Below are positions 18,004-27,234 of a stretch of 64,000 bases of DNA, piece by piece. Origin of the DNA: Bradyrhizobium sp. Ash2021 (GTDB taxonomy: Bacteria; Pseudomonadota; Alphaproteobacteria; Rhizobiales; Xanthobacteraceae); contig NZ_CP100604.1 in NCBI RefSeq assembly GCF_031202265.1, positions 1,054,001 to 1,118,000 of the forward strand, in the 5' to 3' direction. The notes beneath the pieces are model-generated. The model ran no database searches and was not told where the DNA came from. It worked only from the letters and a program-made list of their open reading frames with translations. The position numbers and the translations under genes are program-made. Every line of letters starts with the position of its first letter. Position 1 is the stretch's first letter.

Positions 18004-18133
18004 TCGAGGCGTCATGGCATTTCCCATTCTTTCGAAAACGCTTTATGGTGCCCGGCGGTTTTCACCCGGAGTGAGAACTATAATCCATCAATATCAAAGG
18101 CTTAACGGCAGGTCCGCGCCTTTGGAGGGCGGT

Positions 18134-19552
18134 TTGACGCGGTATATTTCGACCCGGGGGGAGGCCCCCGCGCTTGGCTTCTGCGATGTGATGCTGACCG
18201 GGCTTGCCCGCGACGGCGGCCTCTACGTGCCTGAGGTGTGGCCGCAGCTTTCGCACCAGACCATCGCCGGATTTTTCGGCCGGCCCTATTGGGAAGTTGC
18301 GGTCGATGTGATCCGGCCGTTCGCCGGCGGTGAGATTTCCGACGCCGATCTCGGCCGCATGGCCAACGAGGCCTACGCCACCTTCCGCCATCCCGCCGTG
18401 GTGCCGCTTCGCCAGACCGGCGCCAGCCAGTTCGTGCTGGAACTGTTCCACGGTCCGACGCTCGCCTTCAAGGACGTCGCGATGCAGCTGATCTCGCGGC
18501 TGATGGATCACGTGCTGGCCAGGCGCGCGCAGCGCACCACCATCGTGGTCGCCACCTCCGGCGATACCGGGGGGGCTGCGGTCGATGCGTTTGCCGGTCT
18601 CGATAATGTCGACCTGATCGTGCTGTTTCCGAATGGCCGGATTTCCGACGTGCAGCGGCGGATGATGACGACATCGGGCGCCGCCAACGTGCATGCGCTC
18701 GCGATCGAGGGCACGTTTGACGATTGCCAGGCGATCGTGAAGGCGCTGTTCAACCATCACGGCTTTCGCGATGCAGTCTCGCTCTCCGGCGTCAATTCGA
18801 TCAACTGGGCGCGCATCGTGGCCCAGGTCGTCTACTACTTCACATCAGCGGTCGCGCTCGGCGCCCCGGCGCGGACGGTGGACTTCACCGTGCCGACCGG
18901 AAATTTCGGCGATATTTTTGCGGGCTATGTTGCCAAGCGAATGGGCCTGCCGGTGCGAACCCTGCGGATCGCCGCCAACGTCAACGATATCCTGGCCCGC
19001 ACGCTCAAAACCGGCATCTACGAAGTGCGCGAGGTCCACGCCACCGCGTCGCCGTCGATGGACATCCAGATATCCTCGAATTTCGAGCGGCTGTTGTTCG
19101 AGGCAAGCCGCCGCGACGCCGACAGCGTACGTCGGCTGATGGCGTCGCTGAAGCAATCCAGCCGCTTCGTGCTGCCGGACGCGACACTGGCTGCGATCCG
19201 CGAGGAATTCGACGCCGGCCGCGCCGACGAGACCGAAACGGCCGCCGCGATCCGCGCCGCCTGGCGCGAGGCCGGCGATCTCGTCGATCCCCATACCGCG
19301 GTCGCGCTGGCGGTGGCCGATCGCGACAGTTCCGATTCCAGGATACCCAACATCGTGCTGTCGACCGCGCACCCGGCGAAATTCCCCGATGCGGTCGAAG
19401 CCGCCTGCGGTGTGCGGCCGCAACTGCCGGCCTGGCTCGACGGCCTGATGACCAAATCCGAACACATCACGGTGATGAAAAACGATTCGGCGGCAGTCGA
19501 GCGATTCGTCCGCTCGGTCAGCCGTGCCGCCAAGCAGGGAGTTGCCGGATGA
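18134..19552 (+). CDS. thrC: Threonine synthase
   Basis: 472 residues from a TTG start at 18134. That start is chosen because GGAGGGCGG precedes it and the family N-terminus (TRYISTRGEAPALGF) begins there; an upstream open frame to 17996 is spurious. K113 in FHGPTLAFKDVA is the PLP lysine, and TSGDTGGAAVDAF binds the phosphate. It makes threonine from O-phosphohomoserine, the last step of threonine synthesis, in the cytoplasm. It overlaps the M16 peptidase gene by ATGA. The length fits the long alpha/gammaproteobacterial class of ThrC. Confidence 0.93.
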   Translation: MTRYISTRGEAPALGFCDVMLTGLARDGGLYVPEVWPQLSHQTIAGFFGRPYWEVAVDVIRPFAGGEISDADLGRMANEAYATFRHPAVVPLRQTGASQFVLELFHGPTLAFKDVAMQLISRLMDHVLARRAQRTTIVVATSGDTGGAAVDAFAGLDNVDLIVLFPNGRISDVQRRMMTTSGAANVHALAIEGTFDDCQAIVKALFNHHGFRDAVSLSGVNSINWARIVAQVVYYFTSAVALGAPARTVDFTVPTGNFGDIFAGYVAKRMGLPVRTLRIAANVNDILARTLKTGIYEVREVHATASPSMDIQISSNFERLLFEASRRDADSVRRLMASLKQSSRFVLPDATLAAIREEFDAGRADETETAAAIRAAWREAGDLVDPHTAVALAVADRDSSDSRIPNIVLSTAHPAKFPDAVEAACGVRPQLPAWLDGLMTKSEHITVMKNDSAAVERFVRSVSRAAKQGVAG

Positions 19553-20838
19553 GCGTCGACGTTACCAAGCTGGCGTCTGGCCTTACCGTCGTCACCGACA
19601 TCATGCCGCATCTGGAGACCGCCGCGCTCGGCGTCTGGACCGGGGTTGGCGGCCGCGACGAGAAGCCCAACGAGCACGGCATCTCGCATCTCCTGGAGCA
19701 CATGGCGTTCAAGGGCACCGCGCGGCGCTCCTCGCGCGAGATCGTCGAGGAGATCGAGGCGGTCGGCGGCGATCTCAACGCCGGCACCTCGACCGAGACC
19801 ACGGCCTATTACGCGCGGGTGATGAAGGCCGACGTGCCGCTGGCGCTCGACGTGCTGTCCGACATCCTCGCCAATCCCTCCTTCGTGCCGGACGAACTGG
19901 AGCGCGAGAAGAGCGTCATCGTGCAGGAGATCGGGGCGGCGCAGGACACGCCCGACGACGTCGTGTTCGAGCATCTCAACGAGCTCTGCTATCCGGACCA
20001 GCCGATGGGGCGCTCGCTGCTCGGCACCGCCAAGACGCTGAAGAAATTCGACCGCGACATGCTGCGCAGTTACCTCACGACGCATTATCGCGGTCCCGAC
20101 ATGGTGGTGGCGGCGGCGGGCGCCGTGGATCACAAGCGCGTCGTCGAGGAAGCGACGCAGCGCTTTGCCAGTTTTGAAGGCACGCCCGCGCCGAAACCGC
20201 AGGCGGCGATGTTCGGCAAGGGTGGTTCGCGCGTGGTGCATCGCGATCTCGAACAGGCGCATCTGACGCTGGCGCTCGAGGGCGTCCCACAGACCGATCC
20301 GTCGCTGTTCTCGCTCCAGGTCTTCACCAACACGCTGGGTGGCGGGATGTCGTCGCGGCTGTTCCAGGAAGTGCGCGAAAAGCGCGGCCTGTGCTACTCG
20401 ATCTACACCTTCCACGCGCCCTATACCGATACCGGCTTTTTCGGGCTCTATACCGGCACCGATCCGGCCGACGCGCCGGAGATGATGGAAGTGATCGTCG
20501 ACGTCATCAACGACGCCGTCGAAACCCTGACCGAAGCCGAGATCGCCCGCGCCAAGGCGCAGATGAAGGCGGGGCTGCTGATGGCGCTGGAGAGCTGTTC
20601 CTCCCGCGCCGAGCAGCTGGCGCGTCATATGCTGGCCTATGGCCGGCCGCTGACGGTGGAGGAACTGGTCGGGCGGATCGACGCGGTCAGCGTGGAATCG
20701 ACCCGCGACGCCGCGCGGGGCCTGTTGTCGCGCAGCCGGCCGGCGGTTGTCGCCCTTGGCAGCGGAAGGGGTCTGGACACGGCGGTGTCTTTTGCGGAAG
20801 GATTGACCCGGTCGAAGGCGAAAACGCTCCTGCATTGA
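19549..20838 (+). CDS. M16 zinc metallopeptidase (mitochondrial-processing-peptidase-like)
   Basis: 429 residues; start ATG overlaps the thrC stop. The inverted zinc motif HLLEH is at residues 47-51, with the distal glutamate in SVIVQEIG. The C-terminal half has the M16 signature GGGMSSRLFQEVREKRGLCYS. There is no signal peptide, so it is predicted cytoplasmic. Close relatives are the single-chain alphaproteobacterial homologues of the beta subunit of mitochondrial processing peptidase, which degrade short peptides. The thrC-M16 linkage looks like a stable operon in Rhizobiales. Confidence 0.9.
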   Translation: MSVDVTKLASGLTVVTDIMPHLETAALGVWTGVGGRDEKPNEHGISHLLEHMAFKGTARRSSREIVEEIEAVGGDLNAGTSTETTAYYARVMKADVPLALDVLSDILANPSFVPDELEREKSVIVQEIGAAQDTPDDVVFEHLNELCYPDQPMGRSLLGTAKTLKKFDRDMLRSYLTTHYRGPDMVVAAAGAVDHKRVVEEATQRFASFEGTPAPKPQAAMFGKGGSRVVHRDLEQAHLTLALEGVPQTDPSLFSLQVFTNTLGGGMSSRLFQEVREKRGLCYSIYTFHAPYTDTGFFGLYTGTDPADAPEMMEVIVDVINDAVETLTEAEIARAKAQMKAGLLMALESCSSRAEQLARHMLAYGRPLTVEELVGRIDAVSVESTRDAARGLLSRSRPAVVALGSGRGLDTAVSFAEGLTRSKAKTLLH

Positions 20839-20882
20839 GGGCAGGCGCCCTGCGACCGGATGCGGGCGGGGGAGTTTCAGGC

Positions 20883-21470
20883 ATGGCCCTGTTTCGTTTG
20901 CCATCAAGCGGACCGGCGGCACTGGTGCCACGCGGGCACGGTCTGTTGCTGCGCGCGCCGCAGATGTCGGATTTCCTGCAATGGGCGCAGCTCCGCGAAC
21001 ATAGCCGCGCCTATCTGACGCCGTGGGAGCCGATCTGGCCGTCCGACGATCTCACCCGTGCCGGTTTCCGGCGCCGCCTGCGCCGCTATGCCGAAGACAT
21101 CGCCGCCGACCGGTCCTATCCGTTCATCATCTTCCGCGAATCGGACGGCATGATGATCGGCGGTATTACACTCGCCAATGTCCGCCGCGGCATCGTGCAG
21201 GCCGGCACCATCGGCTATTGGGTCGGCCAGCCCCATGCCCATCGCGGTTATATGACGACGGCGCTGCGCGTATTGCTGCCGTCGCTGTTCGGCGAGCTCA
21301 ATCTGCACCGCATCGAGGCCGCCTGCATTCCCTCCAATACGCCCTCGATCCGGGTGCTGGAGAAATGCGGCTTTACCCGCGAGGGGCTGGCGCGGCGCTA
21401 TCTCTGCATCAACGGGGTCTGGCAAGATCATCTGCTGTTCGGCCTGCTGCACGAGGATTTCCGCGGCTAA
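20883..21470 (+). CDS. GNAT acetyltransferase, RimJ/RimL type
   Basis: 195 residues, ATG after a GGGGGAG ribosome-binding site 44 bases past the peptidase gene. The GNAT core is visible: GGITLANVRRGIVQAGTIGYWVG, then QPHAHRGYMTTALRVLLPSLF (acetyl-CoA loop) and LHRIEAACIPSNTPSIRVLEKCGFTREG. This is the RimJ family, which N-acetylates ribosomal proteins S5 or L12 or related N-termini. Here the acceptor is unknown. It is probably the third gene of the thrC operon. Confidence 0.88.
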   Translation: MALFRLPSSGPAALVPRGHGLLLRAPQMSDFLQWAQLREHSRAYLTPWEPIWPSDDLTRAGFRRRLRRYAEDIAADRSYPFIIFRESDGMMIGGITLANVRRGIVQAGTIGYWVGQPHAHRGYMTTALRVLLPSLFGELNLHRIEAACIPSNTPSIRVLEKCGFTREGLARRYLCINGVWQDHLLFGLLHEDFRG

Positions 21471-21603
21471 ACCTTAATTTTGAGGCGCCCCGAAGCGCCC
21501 CGATGTGCAGCCACGTGCTTAGCTTTAAGTGCCTTGGGTTCGCCGCCATTGCGCTGTTATAAGGCGGCCTTGGAACTCGGTCGGATGATGTCAGGGACGT
21601 CGC

Positions 21604-22242
21604 ATGGGTGACAATCGTTTGGTCAGGGTCGCGATAGCGGCCGCGCTCGGCTGCAGCCTGTTGGTTCAGCCTGTAGCGGCGCAATCGCTGAGCGATCGCT
21701 TCAAGAGCCTGTTCGGCGGCAAGTCGGACGAGCCGGCGCCAAATGCGCCGGCGGCGGCGGCGGGGTCCGACAACGTCGACCAGTCCGGCCTGTTCTGCCC
21801 GGACGTGAAGATCCGCGCCGGCGCCTCGACCTATGCGGTGGCGGCGCCCGGCAAGCAGCCGATCGGCAACGATCTCAAGTTTCAGGCGACCATCACCAAG
21901 ACCGCCCGCGAATGCCAGATCAATGGCGGCGAGATCACCGCGCGGGTCGGAATCCAGGGCCGCATTATCGCCGGCCCGGCTGGTGCCCCGACCTCGGTCC
22001 AGATTCCGCTGCGCGTTGCCGTGGTGCAGGGCGGCGTGTCGGAAAAGACCATCGCCACCAAGGTCTACCAGACCACGGTCGGGATGTCGGAATCGGGCAG
22101 CGAACCGTTCACGCTGGTCGCCGATGACCTGGTATATCCGGCGCCGTCGGTCGCGGTCGGCGACACCTACATCTTCTATATCGGGTTCGACCCGCAGGCC
22201 CTGAAGCCGGAACCGAAGCCGAAGGCGACGAAGAAGAAGTGA
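21604..22242 (+). CDS. Secreted or periplasmic protein of unknown function
   Basis: 212 residues with a signal peptide (about residues 6-26, ending PVAAQ-SLSD). The linker is Ala/Pro-rich (APNAPAAAAG). A beta-rich domain follows (about 60-195) with cysteines at LFCPD and ECQIN, and a Lys/Pro-rich tail (PKPKATKKK). It looks like a rhizobial family of periplasmic or lipoprotein-like proteins without the lipobox. I do not recognise a catalytic motif. It is followed by a strong terminator shared with the convergent ATP synthase operon. Confidence 0.75.
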   Translation: MGDNRLVRVAIAAALGCSLLVQPVAAQSLSDRFKSLFGGKSDEPAPNAPAAAAGSDNVDQSGLFCPDVKIRAGASTYAVAAPGKQPIGNDLKFQATITKTARECQINGGEITARVGIQGRIIAGPAGAPTSVQIPLRVAVVQGGVSEKTIATKVYQTTVGMSESGSEPFTLVADDLVYPAPSVAVGDTYIFYIGFDPQALKPEPKPKATKKK

Positions 22243-22244
22243 AC

Positions 22245-22280
22245 AAAAAAGCCGGCGCGATGAACTCGCGCCGGCTTTTT
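22245..22280. terminator. Bidirectional intrinsic terminator
   Basis: A-tract, then GCCGGCGCG (22251-22259) pairing with CGCGCCGGC (22267-22275), then TTTTT. It lies between convergent genes and can serve both strands. Confidence 0.92.
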
Positions 22281-22297
22281 GTATCAGGTGAGATCGA

Positions 22298-22783
22298 TCA
22301 GTTCAGCTTGGCGCGAACTTCGGCGATGCCCTTGGCCAGCAGGTCATCGGCCACCGGGCCCTTGACCGACTGCGACAGGATGGTCGAGGCCGCCGCCACC
22401 GCGGCATTGGCCGCCGCCGAACGGACGTCGGCGATTGCCTGCGCTTCGGCCAGCGCGATCTTGCTCTCGGCGGTCTTGGTGCGCCGGGCGACAAAATCTT
22501 CCATCTTGGCCTTGGCTTCCACCGCGATGCGTTCGGCGTCGGCCTTGGCGTTCGAGATGATTTCTTCGGCCTCGCGTTCGGCGCTGGCCCGCTTGGTCTT
22601 GTATTCCGCGAGCAGCTTTGCGGCTTCTTCCTTGAGGCGGCGGGCGTCGTCGAGCTCGGCCCTGATGCGTTCGGCGCGGTGGTCCAGCGCCTTCAGCACC
22701 GTCTTGTGGACACCGAGATAGGCAAACACGATCATCAGGATGACGAACGCGATCGCGACCCAGGTTTCCGGTTCGTAGAACAT
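22298..22783 (-). CDS. atpF: ATP synthase F0 subunit b
   Basis: 161 residues. One N-terminal membrane helix ([17 protein letters not shown]) is followed by a long charged coiled coil (about 30-150) that forms the peripheral stalk with b'. It links the membrane a/c motor to F1. It is last in the minus-strand order atpI-B-E-F'-F, 4 bases after atpF', and ends at a terminator. F1 genes are not in the window, as usual for alphaproteobacteria where F0 and F1 operons are separate. Confidence 0.95.
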   Translation of the reverse strand: MFYEPETWVAIAFVILMIVFAYLGVHKTVLKALDHRAERIRAELDDARRLKEEAAKLLAEYKTKRASAEREAEEIISNAKADAERIAVEAKAKMEDFVARRTKTAESKIALAEAQAIADVRSAAANAAVAAASTILSQSVKGPVADDLLAKGIAEVRAKLN

Positions 22784-22787
22784 CGGA

Positions 22788-23354
22788 CTATCCCTTCAAC
22801 GAAGCGTCGACGGCGCTGTTCACCGCGCTGCCGTCAGGCAGCACGCCGGTCAGCCGCTGCACGATGGCCGCGGCCGCGTCGGCAGCGATACCGCGGACAT
22901 TTCTCATCGCGGTCTCGCGGGTTGCAGCGATGGTTTTCTCGGCCTGGGCGAGCTTGGCGGAAAGCTGGTCTTCCAGCGTCTTGCGCTCGGCTTCCGAGGC
23001 CGCGTTCAACTTCTCGCGGGTCTCGTTGCCGATCGCCTGAGCGCGGGAGCGCGCGGCCGCCAGTTCGCTTTCGTAGGCCTTCAGCGCCGCGTCGGACTCG
23101 TCCTTCAGCTTCTGCGCTGCCGACAGATCGCCCTCGATCGCATCCTGCCGCGCATCGATGACGCTGCCGACCCGCGGCAGCGCGATGCGTGAGACGATCA
23201 GATAAAGCGCGACGAAGGCGATGACCAGCGACACCAATTGGGACGCGAAGGTGGAGGAATCGAACGGCGGGAACCCGCCGCCATGATGTCCACCATCCGC
23301 CTCGGTATGGGCGCCGGTCTTCTGGCCTTTTGCCTCGCCATGACTCTCAGCCAT
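22788..23354 (-). CDS. ATP synthase F0 subunit b' (second b subunit)
   Basis: 188 residues. After a His/Gly-rich N-terminus (residues 1-27) it has one membrane helix ([20 protein letters not shown]) and then a coiled-coil stalk. It is the divergent b' partner found in alphaproteobacteria and cyanobacteria; b and b' form a heterodimer. It is encoded between atpE and atpF. Various databases name it atpG, atpF2 or atpX. Confidence 0.93.
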   Translation of the reverse strand: MAESHGEAKGQKTGAHTEADGGHHGGGFPPFDSSTFASQLVSLVIAFVALYLIVSRIALPRVGSVIDARQDAIEGDLSAAQKLKDESDAALKAYESELAAARSRAQAIGNETREKLNAASEAERKTLEDQLSAKLAQAEKTIAATRETAMRNVRGIAADAAAAIVQRLTGVLPDGSAVNSAVDASLKG

Positions 23355-23414
23355 GGAGTTCTCCTGTTGCTGTCAGGCGCACCGCCGACGAGCGGCGGCG
23401 CGAAGGGATTCCGC

Positions 23415-23645
23415 TCAGAGCGGGACGAACAGCAGCAGCAGTGCGATCAGCAGCGAGAAGATGCCGAGGGCTTCGGTCACGGCGAAGCCGAAGATCAGGT
23501 TGCCGAACTGGCCCTGGGCTGCGGAGGGATTGCGCACCGCTGCGGCAAGGTAGTTGCCGAAGATGATGCCCACGCCGACGCCCGCACCGCCCATGCCGAT
23601 GCATGCGATGCCCGCGCCGATAAGTTTAGCTGCTGCCGGTTCCAT
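23415..23645 (-). CDS. atpE: ATP synthase F0 subunit c
   Basis: 76 residues, two hydrophobic hairpin helices. The polar loop RNPSAAQGQ is present, as is the ion-binding carboxylate E58 in [10 protein letters not shown]. The Gly-rich motif [11 protein letters not shown] lines the ring. It has a strong AAGGAG ribosome-binding site, which fits the high stoichiometry needed. It forms the proton-driven rotor ring. Confidence 0.95.
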   Translation of the reverse strand: MEPAAAKLIGAGIACIGMGGAGVGVGIIFGNYLAAAVRNPSAAQGQFGNLIFGFAVTEALGIFSLLIALLLLFVPL

Positions 23646-23701
23646 TTTTAGCTCCTTGGGAAGAAAGACAAAGGGTGGTGGGTGGGAATTCCCGGGACCG
23701 C

Positions 23702-24457
23702 TTAGTGTCCCGGATGAAGGGCGTCGTTGAGGTAGATGCAGGTGAGGATCGCGAACACATAGGCTTGCAGGAACGCGACCAGGAGCTCGAGCGCGGTGAG
23801 CGCAACCGTGAGCGCCAGCGGCATCATGCCGCCGACCCAGCCGAGCGCGCCGAGCGAGACGCCGAGCATCGCGACGAAGCCCGCGAACACCTTCAGCGCG
23901 ATGTGGCCGGCCAGCATGTTGGCGAACAGACGCACGCTGTGCGAGACCGGCCGCAGGAAGAACGACAGGATCTCGATGAACATGACCAGCGGCAGAATGT
24001 AGATCGGAACGCCGGACGGCACGAAAATCTTGAAGAATTTCAGGCCGTTCTTGTAAACGCCGTAGATCAGCACGGTGAGAAACACCAGGAGCGCCAGCGC
24101 CACGGTGACGATGATGTGGCTCGAAATCGTGAAGGTATAGGGAATGATGCCGACGAGGTTCGAAACGCAGATGAACATGAACAGCGAGAAGATAAGCGGG
24201 AAGAACTTCATGCCTTCCGCGCCGGCAGTGCTGCGGATCGTGCCGGCGACGAACTCGTAGGAGATTTCGGCCATCGACTGGAATCGCCCCGGCACCAGTT
24301 GCCGCCCCGAGACGCCACCGATCATCAGGATCGAGATCAACGCCACCGCGACGAACATGTAGAGCGACGAGTTCGTGAACGCGATCGTCTGATTGCCGAT
24401 GTGGCCGATCGTGAACAGCGGCTCGATATTGAACTGGTGGATCGGGTCGATTTTCAT
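23702..24457 (-). CDS. atpB: ATP synthase F0 subunit a
   Basis: 251 residues with about six membrane helices. The essential arginine is R176 in [13 protein letters not shown], which faces the c ring. The C-terminal helix carries [15 protein letters not shown]. It forms the proton half-channels. It precedes atpE in the operon and follows the atpI-like gene. Confidence 0.95.
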   Translation of the reverse strand: MKIDPIHQFNIEPLFTIGHIGNQTIAFTNSSLYMFVAVALISILMIGGVSGRQLVPGRFQSMAEISYEFVAGTIRSTAGAEGMKFFPLIFSLFMFICVSNLVGIIPYTFTISSHIIVTVALALLVFLTVLIYGVYKNGLKFFKIFVPSGVPIYILPLVMFIEILSFFLRPVSHSVRLFANMLAGHIALKVFAGFVAMLGVSLGALGWVGGMMPLALTVALTALELLVAFLQAYVFAILTCIYLNDALHPGH

Positions 24458-24529
24458 CCGCGCGGCTCTTGGTCCTCCGGCACTTCGGCCGGCAATCGAA
24501 TTTCAAATGTCGTGACTTCCCGTCAGTGC

Positions 24530-24901
24530 TCAGCGCCTGCCTGAAGCTACACCTGCAGATCTCACCACGTTGACCACGCCGGCGACGAAGCCGAGCAGCA
24601 AAAACACGATGAAACCGAACGGCGATGTCGACAACAAACGGTCGAAACCCCAGCCAATCCCTGCCCCGACGGCAACGCCCGCGACCAACTCCGAGGAGAG
24701 GCGGAAACCGAGCGCCATGGCGGAAGCCCTGGCAGCCCTGTCGCCGCTCTCAGTGCCGGGTTGGTCAGTCCTGATTTTGCGGCTGTCACGAATTTCGGAC
24801 AACCGGTTGTCGAGACTTCCGAGCCTTGCGGAAAGCGCGGCTTCGTCGGAGGACGATTGATCGCGATTTCCATTTGCGCCGTCGTTGGTGTCTTCAGCCA
24901 T
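24530..24901 (-). CDS. atpI: AtpI-like F0 assembly protein
   Basis: 123 residues from MAEDTNDG at 24901. An in-frame start at 24970 would add 23 residues of poor character. The hydrophilic N-terminus contains a coiled-coil-like part ([15 protein letters not shown]). Two membrane helices follow ([20 protein letters not shown] and [19 protein letters not shown]). This is the alphaproteobacterial AtpI/AtpZ-type protein encoded first in F0 operons; it helps c-ring assembly or Mg uptake. Position and topology support the call. Confidence 0.85.
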   Translation of the reverse strand: MAEDTNDGANGNRDQSSSDEAALSARLGSLDNRLSEIRDSRKIRTDQPGTESGDRAARASAMALGFRLSSELVAGVAVGAGIGWGFDRLLSTSPFGFIVFLLLGFVAGVVNVVRSAGVASGRR

Positions 24902-25173
24902 GCTGAAGACTAACCGATGCCGCGGTGGATGGAAATTACGCCCGTCACCCTTAAAAGCCGCGCGGACCATACTTACCGCGTCTAATCAAGTCAAGATTGC
25001 GCCGTAACCAGTTAGTGCATTGATTTAACTGGATTTATTCGGAAATTTTCCACTGCGCTGTGGACCCGTCATCGCAGTGCAGCAGCTAATTCGGCACGGA
25101 TCAATCTTGCGCGGCTCAGACGGGTCTGTTGGGATGCACCCGCGCACCTCAAATCCTTCTTCCCGGAGCCCGC

Positions 25174-25797
25174 ATGCCGCGTCAGGTCGATTACTATTTC
25201 TCGTTTCAATCGCCCTGGGCCTATATCGGGCATAACTTTTTTCGGGACCTCGTAAGTACCTACGATCTCAAGGTGAATCACAAGCCGGTGGTGCTGGTCG
25301 ATCTGTTCTCGGAGACCGGCGGGCTGCCGCTGATGAAGCGCCACCCGGTGCGGCAGCGCTACCGGATGGTCGAGCTGCAGCGCTGGCGCGACAAGCGCGG
25401 CCTGAAATTCCATCTGCAGCCGGCGAACTGGCCGTTCAACGCCCGGCTTGCCGATGGCGTGGTGATCGCGGCCCTCGAGGCCGGTCTCGATCCCGATCGA
25501 TATCTGCGGCGGGCCTTTGCTGGCGTCTGGGAGGATCAGCTCAATCTCGCCGATCCTGCCACCATCGTCCAACTGGCCGACGAATCCGGGCTTCCCGGCC
25601 GGCGATTGGTCGAGCGCTCGCAGTCCGAGGAGATCAGCGCGGTCTATGAGCAGAACCGCCAGGATGCGCTGGCATCCGACGTGTTCGGCTCGCCGGTCTA
25701 TGTGCTCGACGGCGAGGTATTCTGGGGACAGGATCGGATCGAATTGCTGGCAGACGCGTTGAAGTCCGGCCGCGCGCCCTATAGGTCACAGGTATAG
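25174..25797 (+). CDS. 2-hydroxychromene-2-carboxylate isomerase/DsbA-like thioredoxin-fold protein
   Basis: 207 residues from ATG at 25174, with GGAG just upstream; a longer frame from 25129 is unlikely. FSFQSPWAYIG is the family N-terminus. The active-site serine takes the place of the DsbA cysteine, and glutathione is the expected cofactor (GST kappa-like). The terminal part VFGSPVYVLDGEVFWGQDRIELL is the cis-Pro loop and substrate-binding end of this family. It probably isomerises an aromatic ring-cleavage product or acts as a glutathione transferase. No aromatic catabolism genes are adjacent. Confidence 0.85.
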   Translation: MPRQVDYYFSFQSPWAYIGHNFFRDLVSTYDLKVNHKPVVLVDLFSETGGLPLMKRHPVRQRYRMVELQRWRDKRGLKFHLQPANWPFNARLADGVVIAALEAGLDPDRYLRRAFAGVWEDQLNLADPATIVQLADESGLPGRRLVERSQSEEISAVYEQNRQDALASDVFGSPVYVLDGEVFWGQDRIELLADALKSGRAPYRSQV

Positions 25798-25811
25798 CTT
25801 TTTGCTTTGAC

Positions 25812-25918
25812 GCGTTTTCTACCGCAGATAAGTCTACGCAATCTGCGCAGGCTTGATTGCTATGCGAACCGGTACCCACCCCGGAACAAGTCCGGGGCAG
25901 GCTTTCGCTCGAAAACGC
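25812..25918. repeat. Intergenic repeat with inverted ends
   Basis: GCGTTTTC (25812-25819) is inverted as GAAAACGC (25911-25918). Between them lie GCGAACCGGTACCCACC and a hairpin CCCCGGA...TCCGGGG. I recall the outer parts (ACGCGTTTTC..GCGAACCGGT..CGCTCGAAAACGCTATG) as a widespread Bradyrhizobium intergenic repeat. Confidence 0.6.
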
Positions 25919-25963
25919 TATGGGACTGAGGTACCGGAACCGTGCTGAGGCGGGAGCAAGCTC

Positions 25964-26527
25964 ATGAGCACAGCGACGTCGTCCTCGAAATTCTCCTCTT
26001 TCCTTGGCCTTGCCGCGCTGGCGGTTTGTCTCGGCGGCGCAGCGAGCGCGGTCGCGCAGGCGGCGCCGGACACCGAGAACGGCCGCTATGCGCTGTCGCC
26101 GACGGCCGACGGCGTGCTCCGGCTCGATACGCGAACCGGCACCGTTTCGACCTGCAACAATTCCGGCGCGGGCTGGGCCTGCTACGCCGTGCCCGACGAG
26201 CGCGCCGCGCTCGATGCGGAAATCGGCCGGCTGCAGGCCGACAATGACAAGCTCAAGGCTGAACTGGCGGCGCGCGAGCCGACGATTACCGGCAAGATCG
26301 AGGAGCCGCTGCCGAAAAGCGATGCGCTGCCGAAAGATGAATCCCAGCCGAAATCGGATTCGCTGCGGAAGGCGGAGCCGAAGGTCGCCGAGGGCGAGCG
26401 CAAGATCGAGATCCCGCTGCCGAGCGATCGCGACATGGATCGCATGATGTCGTTCCTGGAGCGGGCCTGGCGGCGTTTGATCGAGATGGCCAACCGGGTG
26501 CAGAGGGACTTCAACGGCAAGATTTGA
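25964..26527 (+). CDS. Signal-peptide-bearing protein with coiled-coil, unknown function
   Basis: 187 residues. A signal peptide or N-terminal anchor spans about 11-33 (FLGLAALAVCLGGAASAVAQA). A small domain follows (35-80) with YALSPTADGVLRLDTRTGTVSTC and C-x-C-type spacing (TCNNSGAGWACYAV). Next is a short coiled coil (ALDAEIGRLQADNDKLKAEL) and a Lys/Pro/Asp-rich linker with repeated PKSD/PKDE units. The C-terminal helix is basic and amphipathic. It is periplasmic or membrane-tethered. This is a common uncharacterised rhizobial family. Confidence 0.75.
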   Translation: MSTATSSSKFSSFLGLAALAVCLGGAASAVAQAAPDTENGRYALSPTADGVLRLDTRTGTVSTCNNSGAGWACYAVPDERAALDAEIGRLQADNDKLKAELAAREPTITGKIEEPLPKSDALPKDESQPKSDSLRKAEPKVAEGERKIEIPLPSDRDMDRMMSFLERAWRRLIEMANRVQRDFNGKI

Positions 26528-26542
26528 CGGGGCTTTGCAGCT

Positions 26543-26663
26543 GTCGTCCCTGCGAAAGCAGAGACCCATAGTCACCGCCGTTGGTTGTTGCAGAAGGTAT
26601 CAACTCCTTCCTCCCAAACACGAGAGGCCGCTGAGTATGGGTCCCTGCTTTCGCAGGGACGAC
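26543..26663. repeat. Intergenic palindromic element
   Basis: GTCGTCCCTGCGAAAGCAG..ACCCATA (26543-26570) is inverted as TATGGGTCCCTGCTTTCGCAGGGACGAC (26637-26663), around a 66-base centre. It ends 16 bases before yjbQ. I recall this outer sequence as a dispersed repeat of Bradyrhizobium and Rhodopseudomonas. Confidence 0.7.
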
Positions 26664-26678
26664 GGAGAGAAAGAGTTT

Positions 26679-27152
26679 ATGACCGCACCCAAATCACTCT
26701 CCCGCACGCCGCCATCCGCGATCGCAGCACCTGCCATCGTCTCGTCGCTTCTCGCGGTGCAGACGCGAGGTGTCGGCTTCACCGACCTCACCGCCGAGAT
26801 CGCAAAATTCGTGGCGGACGCCGGTGCGCGCGAAGGCGCGGTGACGCTGTTCATTCGCCATACCTCGGCGTCGCTGACGATCCAGGAAAATGCCGACCCG
26901 TCGGTGCTCGACGATTTGAAGACGGCGCTGCACCGCCTGGCACCGGAGAATGCCGGATGGACGCATGAAGCCGAGGGTCCCGACGACATGCCGGCGCATA
27001 TCAAGGCCATGCTGACGGCGACCTCGCTGCAGGTTCCGGTGCTGGCGGGCGAACTTTCGCTCGGCACCTGGCAGGCGATCTATCTGATCGAGCACCGCGC
27101 GCGTCCGCATCGGCGCGAGGTCGTGCTGCAGTTCATCGGAAGCGTCGGCTGA
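26679..27152 (+). CDS. yjbQ: YjbQ family protein (UPF0047)
   Basis: 157 residues. The family motif HTSASLTIQENADPSVLDDL is followed by PDDMPAHIKAMLTATSLQVPVLAGELSLGTWQAIYLIEHR. Metal-ligand histidines are thus in place. Family members have secondary thiamine-phosphate-synthase activity when overexpressed in E. coli, but the physiological role is unclear. The start at 26679 gives a 20-residue extension before the conserved core. A longer frame from 26535 would translate the repeat and is rejected. Confidence 0.88.
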   Translation: MTAPKSLSRTPPSAIAAPAIVSSLLAVQTRGVGFTDLTAEIAKFVADAGAREGAVTLFIRHTSASLTIQENADPSVLDDLKTALHRLAPENAGWTHEAEGPDDMPAHIKAMLTATSLQVPVLAGELSLGTWQAIYLIEHRARPHRREVVLQFIGSVG

Positions 27153-27154
27153 AA

Positions 27155-27192
27155 ACAAAACCGGCCGCGGAGCGATCCGCGGCCGGTTTGTT
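27155..27192 (+). terminator. Intrinsic terminator after yjbQ
   Basis: CCGGCCGCGGA (27161-27171) pairs with TCCGCGGCCGG (27176-27186), flanked by AAAACAAAA and TTTGTT. It may serve the convergent MFS gene as well. Confidence 0.88.
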
Positions 27193-27234
27193 GGACATGT
27201 CCGATCCGGGCGGCTGTCGCCGCAACCGAGACCG

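Noticed and set aside
18724..19548. Upstream extension of the M16 peptidase frame
   Set aside because: It overlaps thrC in another frame with Arg-rich content; the ATGA junction at 19549 is the natural start.
23646..24506. Long frame extending atpE upstream over atpB
   Set aside because: It is out of frame with atpB and composition is shadow-like; the AAGGAG site and conserved N-terminus fix atpE at 23645.
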